Assembly (NCBI GenBank): GCA_025355105.1 | Contig: JANYAE010000102.1 | Span: forward strand, 1-36,741 | Source: Pseudomonadota bacterium | GTDB lineage: Bacteria; Pseudomonadota; Gammaproteobacteria; Steroidobacterales; Steroidobacteraceae | Length of the DNA stretch: 36,741 bases | Reading direction: 5' to 3' | Part shown: positions 33,885 through 36,741 of the stretch, piece by piece | Numbering within the stretch: position 1 is the first letter of the stretch | Layout: each line of letters opens with the position of its first letter | Translations under genes and position numbers: made by a program | The notes under the pieces: generated by a model | Told to the model about the DNA's origin: nothing | Seen by the model: the letters and a program-made list of their open reading frames with translations, nothing else | Databases searched by the model: none

Positions 33885-34196
33885 TCAGTTGACCATCGAC
33901 TTGAGCGACTTCAGGGCAACGGCACGGACCTTCTTCGAGGCCGGCTTCGCCTTGAACATCATCTTCTGACCCGTGAACGGGTTGACGCCCTCGCGCGCCT
34001 TCGTGGCGGGCTTCTTGACGACCCGCAGCTTCAGCAGGCCGGGGATCGTGAACAGACCGCCGCCGCGCAGGCTCTTCTTGATGACGCCGTTCAGCGACTC
34101 GAAGACAGCTCCGACCTGCTTCTTCGCCAGCTCCGTGTCCTTCGCGATGTGCGCGAGAATTTCGGACTTGGTCGGTGCCGCGTTCTTTTTCGCCAT
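33885..34196 (-). CDS. HU-family DNA-binding protein
   Basis: A 103-residue histone-like protein. The HU fold is seen in TKSEILAHIAKDTELAKKQV, the GLFTIPGLLKLRVVKKP arm base, and REGVNPFTGQKM with the proline at the tip region. The C terminus (AKPASKKVRAVALKSLKSMVN) is Lys-rich. It is slightly longer than the 90-residue HupA/B and lacks the usual MNK start, so it is best called HU-like. The ATG at 34196 has a strong AGGAGAACACA Shine-Dalgarno; an in-frame extension to 34361 has no support. Transcription ends at the strong palindrome downstream. Confidence 0.93.
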   Translation of the reverse strand: MAKKNAAPTKSEILAHIAKDTELAKKQVGAVFESLNGVIKKSLRGGGLFTIPGLLKLRVVKKPATKAREGVNPFTGQKMMFKAKPASKKVRAVALKSLKSMVN

Positions 34197-34402
34197 TGTG
34201 TTCTCCTGTGGGTTTTCGATTTGGGCCGTCGTCTTAGCGCGGAATGTTCGCGTCTTTCCGAGTATCGCGCCGTTCGCAGTCCGGTGCCGATAGCGCTGAA
34301 AGGCGGGAAAAACAGCGTAAAGCGATTGCCCTCTTGTCTCGACCGCGCGCGACAATAACACAGGAATCGCGCAATTCCACTAGTTTTTCCGACGTTTCTG
34401 GC

Positions 34403-34702
34403 TCAAGGTCGGCGTGCCAGCTGACTGGCGAGTGCGTCCGGCAGTGCCTTCGGCGCAGCGATGCGCACGACTTTCTCGCGGCCGGACGCGCCACGGACGA
34501 GTTCGGCGCGCGACGGCGCGACGCCGAAGGCGTCGGCGAGGAATCGCAGCAGGTGCGCGTTGGCGGCCCCGTCGACCGGCGGTGCCGTGATCCGGACCTT
34601 GAGGCGTGCGCCCTCCAGGCGCAGCTCGTCACGCGAGGCGCGCGGCTGAACGCGCACCGTGAGCACGAGGTCGGCCCCGTCCCAGCGGTGCCAGTCGGTC
34701 AT
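34403..34702 (-). CDS. yggU: DUF167 (YggU) family protein
   Basis: A 99-residue small protein. LVLTVRVQPRASRDE, LKVRITAPPVDGAANAHLLRFLADAFG and LVRGASGREKVVRI match YggU, a family of unknown function. The ATG overlaps the yggT stop (ATGA), so it is translationally coupled as the last gene of the yggS-proC-yggT-yggU run. A 206-bp gap separates it from the HU-like gene. Confidence 0.92.
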   Translation of the reverse strand: MTDWHRWDGADLVLTVRVQPRASRDELRLEGARLKVRITAPPVDGAANAHLLRFLADAFGVAPSRAELVRGASGREKVVRIAAPKALPDALASQLARRP

Positions 34703-35259
34703 CCGAGCCCGAGCAGCAGCGGCGCGATGCGGTCGTTGAGAATCATCTGCAGCACGGTCAGCAGCATCAGCGCGACCAGCGGCGACAGGTCGAGGCCGCC
34801 GAGCGTCGGCAGCGCGCGCCGCAGCGGGCGCAGCAGCGGCGTGACCAGATCGCCGAGCACGCGGGCGGCCGGGTTGTAGCCGTCCGGGGCGACCCAGCTG
34901 AGCAGCACGTAGCCGATGATCGCGACCACGTACAGCGACAGGGTCGTGTCGGCCAGCGCCAGCATCGACCGCAGCAGCAGCGCCACGGGTCCGGGCAGGC
35001 CGAAGCCGGCAAGCAAGGTCAGCACCGCCGTCGCCAGCAGCTGCACCAGCAGCACGGCGACCACCGACGCGGTATCGACGCGGCCTGCCGCGGGCAGGAT
35101 GCGGCGCAGCGGCAGGATCAGCGGATTCGTCAGCCGCACCAGCGCCTGCACCAGCGGATTGCGGAACTCGGTGCGCACCAGCTGGAACAGCAGCCGGAGC
35201 AGGAAGGCGCCGACCAGCAGCGTGAACAGCCAGCCGGCGATGTAGTGCAGTTCGCGCAT
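34699..35259 (-). CDS. yggT: YggT family membrane protein
   Basis: A 186-residue inner-membrane protein with two similar halves, each with a hydrophobic helix pair and the motif NPLI(L)PLRR or TPLLRPLRR. The halves are at about 8-60 and 108-155. YggT has been linked to osmotic or potassium tolerance in some bacteria, and its relatives to cell division or organelle biogenesis; the exact role is not known. It starts 18 bp after proC and overlaps yggU. Confidence 0.92.
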   Translation of the reverse strand: MRELHYIAGWLFTLLVGAFLLRLLFQLVRTEFRNPLVQALVRLTNPLILPLRRILPAAGRVDTASVVAVLLVQLLATAVLTLLAGFGLPGPVALLLRSMLALADTTLSLYVVAIIGYVLLSWVAPDGYNPAARVLGDLVTPLLRPLRRALPTLGGLDLSPLVALMLLTVLQMILNDRIAPLLLGLG

Positions 35260-35277
35260 GGTGCGGTGGTGGCCCCT

Positions 35278-36132
35278 CTAGTCCTGCACGTCGCGGCCGA
35301 ACTCGGCCGCGAGCTCGCGCGAGCGGCGCGCCGCGGCGGCGACGGCGCGGGCGAAGATAGCACGCAGATCGGCGGCCTCGAGCACCGCCATCGCCGCGGC
35401 GGTCGTGCCGCCCTTGGACGTCACCTGCTCGCGCAGCGTCACCGGCTCGTCGGCCGACGACTGGGCGAGCGCGGCCGCGCCCGCGGCGGTATCGATCGCG
35501 AGGCGCCGCGCGACCGCAGGCACCAGGCCCTCGGCGATCGCGGCGGTCTCGAGCAGCTCGATCAGCAGGAAGAAGTACGCCGGTCCGCTGCCGGAGACCG
35601 CCGTCACGGCGTCGAGGTGGCCCTCGGTGCCGACCCAGACGACGCTGCCGACCGCCTCGATCAGGCGCGTGGCCAGCGCGCGCGCGGCGGCGTCCACCGC
35701 CGGGTCCGCGTACAGCGCGCTGATGCCGGCGCCGATCAGCGCCGGCCGGTTCGGCATGGCCCTGACGACGCCGAGCTCACCGCCCAGCCAGCGGCGGATG
35801 TCGGCGGCGCGGATGCCGGCCGCGATCGACAGCACGAGCGGTCGGGACTGCGCCGCGAGCGGCGCGAGCGAGCGGACCGCGGCGCCGAGCAGCTGCGGCT
35901 TCACCGCCAGCACCCAGACCTCGGCGTTGCGCGCCGCGGCATCGTTGTCGGCGTACAAGCGGACGCGCGGGTAGGCGGCCGCAAGCCAGTCGCGCTGGCT
36001 CGCGACCGGGTCCGCGACCGAGATCGACGACGCCGGTGCGCCGCGTGCCACCCAGCCGCCGATCAGGGCGCGGGCCATCTGGCCGCCGCCGATCAGTGCG
36101 ATCCGCGGCCAGCTCTCAGTCACTGCGTTCAT
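35278..36132 (-). CDS. proC: Pyrroline-5-carboxylate reductase ProC
   Basis: Performs the last step of proline synthesis, reducing 1-pyrroline-5-carboxylate with NAD(P)H. It has 284 residues. The Rossmann loop is IALIGGGQMARALIGGW; AVKPQLL, VRAMPNRPALIGAGISAL and the C-terminal signature DAVTAVSGSGPAYFFLLIE, EQVTSKGGTTAAA are typical. The start overlaps the yggS end by 17 bp, showing coupling, and the TAG stop lies in CTAG 18 bp from yggT. Confidence 0.97.
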   Translation of the reverse strand: MNAVTESWPRIALIGGGQMARALIGGWVARGAPASSISVADPVASQRDWLAAAYPRVRLYADNDAAARNAEVWVLAVKPQLLGAAVRSLAPLAAQSRPLVLSIAAGIRAADIRRWLGGELGVVRAMPNRPALIGAGISALYADPAVDAAARALATRLIEAVGSVVWVGTEGHLDAVTAVSGSGPAYFFLLIELLETAAIAEGLVPAVARRLAIDTAAGAAALAQSSADEPVTLREQVTSKGGTTAAAMAVLEAADLRAIFARAVAAAARRSRELAAEFGRDVQD

Positions 36133-36741
36133 GAACTCTCCGCGGCCCGAACAGCGCGGTGCCGATGCGCACGTGGGTCGCTCCCTCGAAAACCGCCGAC
36201 TCGAGGTCGGCGCTCATGCCCATCGACAGGGCGTCGAGCGCGAGCCCGTCGCGCCGAAGGCCTTCGGCCAGCAGCCGCAGCCGCGCGAAATAGCCGCGCT
36301 GCACCGCGGGGTCCTCGCTCTCCGGCGGTACGCACATCAGGCCCCGCAGCCGCAGCCGCGGCAGCGACGCCACCGCGCTCGCGAGCGCCGGCAGCGCCTC
36401 CGGTGCAACCCCGCCCTTGCTCGGCTCGTCGGCGAGCTTGACCTGCAGGCAGACCGACAGCGGCGGGCCGTGAAAAGGGCGCTGCGCGGAGAGCCGCTCG
36501 GCGAGCTTCAGCCGGTCGACGGTGTGGACCCAGTCGAACTGCTCGGCGATCGTGCGCGTCTTGTTGGCCTGCAGCTGGCCGATGAAGTGCCACGCCAGGC
36601 CCTGGCGGGGGACCGCGGCGATCTTGGCGAGGGCCTCCTGGAGGTAGTTCTCGCCGAGGTCGGCGAGCCCGGCGGCGCGCGCCGCCACGGCCACCTCGGC
36701 CGGCTGACCTTTCGTAACTCCGACGAGGGTCACAGATTCCG
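36116..36741 (-). CDS. yggS: YggS/PROSC-type PLP homeostasis protein, 5' end outside window
   Basis: Binds pyridoxal 5'-phosphate and keeps its level and amino-acid metabolism balanced, with no known catalytic reaction. The visible 208 codons lack only the start. They begin ESVTLVGVTKGQPAE, where K of VTK is the PLP lysine, then LGENYLQEA, WHFIGQLQANKTRTI, DALSMGMSADLESAV and VRIGTALFG, all family hallmarks. The frame stays open to the window edge, so the GTG at 36733 is probably not the true start. It heads the yggS-proC-yggT-yggU operon. Confidence 0.94.
   Translation of the reverse strand, partial: ESVTLVGVTKGQPAEVAVAARAAGLADLGENYLQEALAKIAAVPRQGLAWHFIGQLQANKTRTIAEQFDWVHTVDRLKLAERLSAQRPFHGPPLSVCLQVKLADEPSKGGVAPEALPALASAVASLPRLRLRGLMCVPPESEDPAVQRGYFARLRLLAEGLRRDGLALDALSMGMSADLESAVFEGATHVRIGTALFGPRRVHERSD

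Overview
The window reads as chromosomal core genome of a high-GC gammaproteobacterium, by gene content and layout probably near the Xanthomonadales/Nevskiales/Steroidobacterales. Supporting signs are the rpsU-yqeY-dnaG-rpoD macromolecular synthesis operon, a bacterial Cca of the E. coli type, an MltD-type LysM transglycosylase, a split class II ribonucleotide reductase (NrdJa + NrdJb) and the yggS-proC-yggT-yggU run. I saw no rRNA, tRNA, IS element, prophage or CRISPR array. The one clear mobile element is an intein.

Layout. 1-125: tail of an amidohydrolase. 168-4693 (minus): rpsU, yqeY, dnaG, rpoD; rpoD carries an in-frame TAG. 4825-6830 (plus): tsaD, then folB-folK. 6848-12647: a pteridine-reductase-like SDR, a MidA-type methyltransferase, cca, a lipoprotein metallopeptidase, an NTF2-like secreted protein and an NDUFA9-like Rossmann protein, mostly in convergent or divergent pairs. 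12707-14734 (minus): a Deg/HtrA protease and an Hsp20 chaperone. 14735-19307 (plus): regulatory region with two perfect NrdR-like palindromes, nrdJa with an intein exactly before the radical cysteine, nrdJb, a possible three-way-junction RNA and a strong terminator. 19329-21630: DUF2721 and DUF4442 proteins, an HDOD protein and a small NPYxR-repeat protein. 22052-27894 (plus): MltD, a lipoprotein, an ATP-grasp enzyme, an L,D-transpeptidase and PpnN. 28013-28960: a small ORF and an orphan ParA. 29354-33795 (plus): htpG, a periplasmic FKBP isomerase, a secreted amidohydrolase and an alpha/beta hydrolase. 33885-36741 (minus): an HU-like protein, yggU, yggT, proC and a 5'-truncated yggS.

Working themes are replication and transcription (rpsU/dnaG/rpoD), folate and pterin synthesis (folB, folK, SDR), dNTP supply (NrdJab with NrdR-like sites), envelope quality control and peptidoglycan turnover (Deg, MltD, LDT, FKBP), and heat shock. 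Hsp20 and htpG both have sigma32-like promoters with the same 13-nt spacer.

The strongest unusual points are: (i) the amber codon in conserved region 1.2 of an otherwise intact rpoD; (ii) the intein at the catalytic NP|CGE site of NrdJa; (iii) a recurring architecture in which a -10-like hexamer lies exactly 6 nt before an ATG that lacks a clear Shine-Dalgarno, suggesting leaderless mRNAs; (iv) a compact structured RNA candidate downstream of nrdJb. I did not find a gene cluster that I can claim as a wholly new system.
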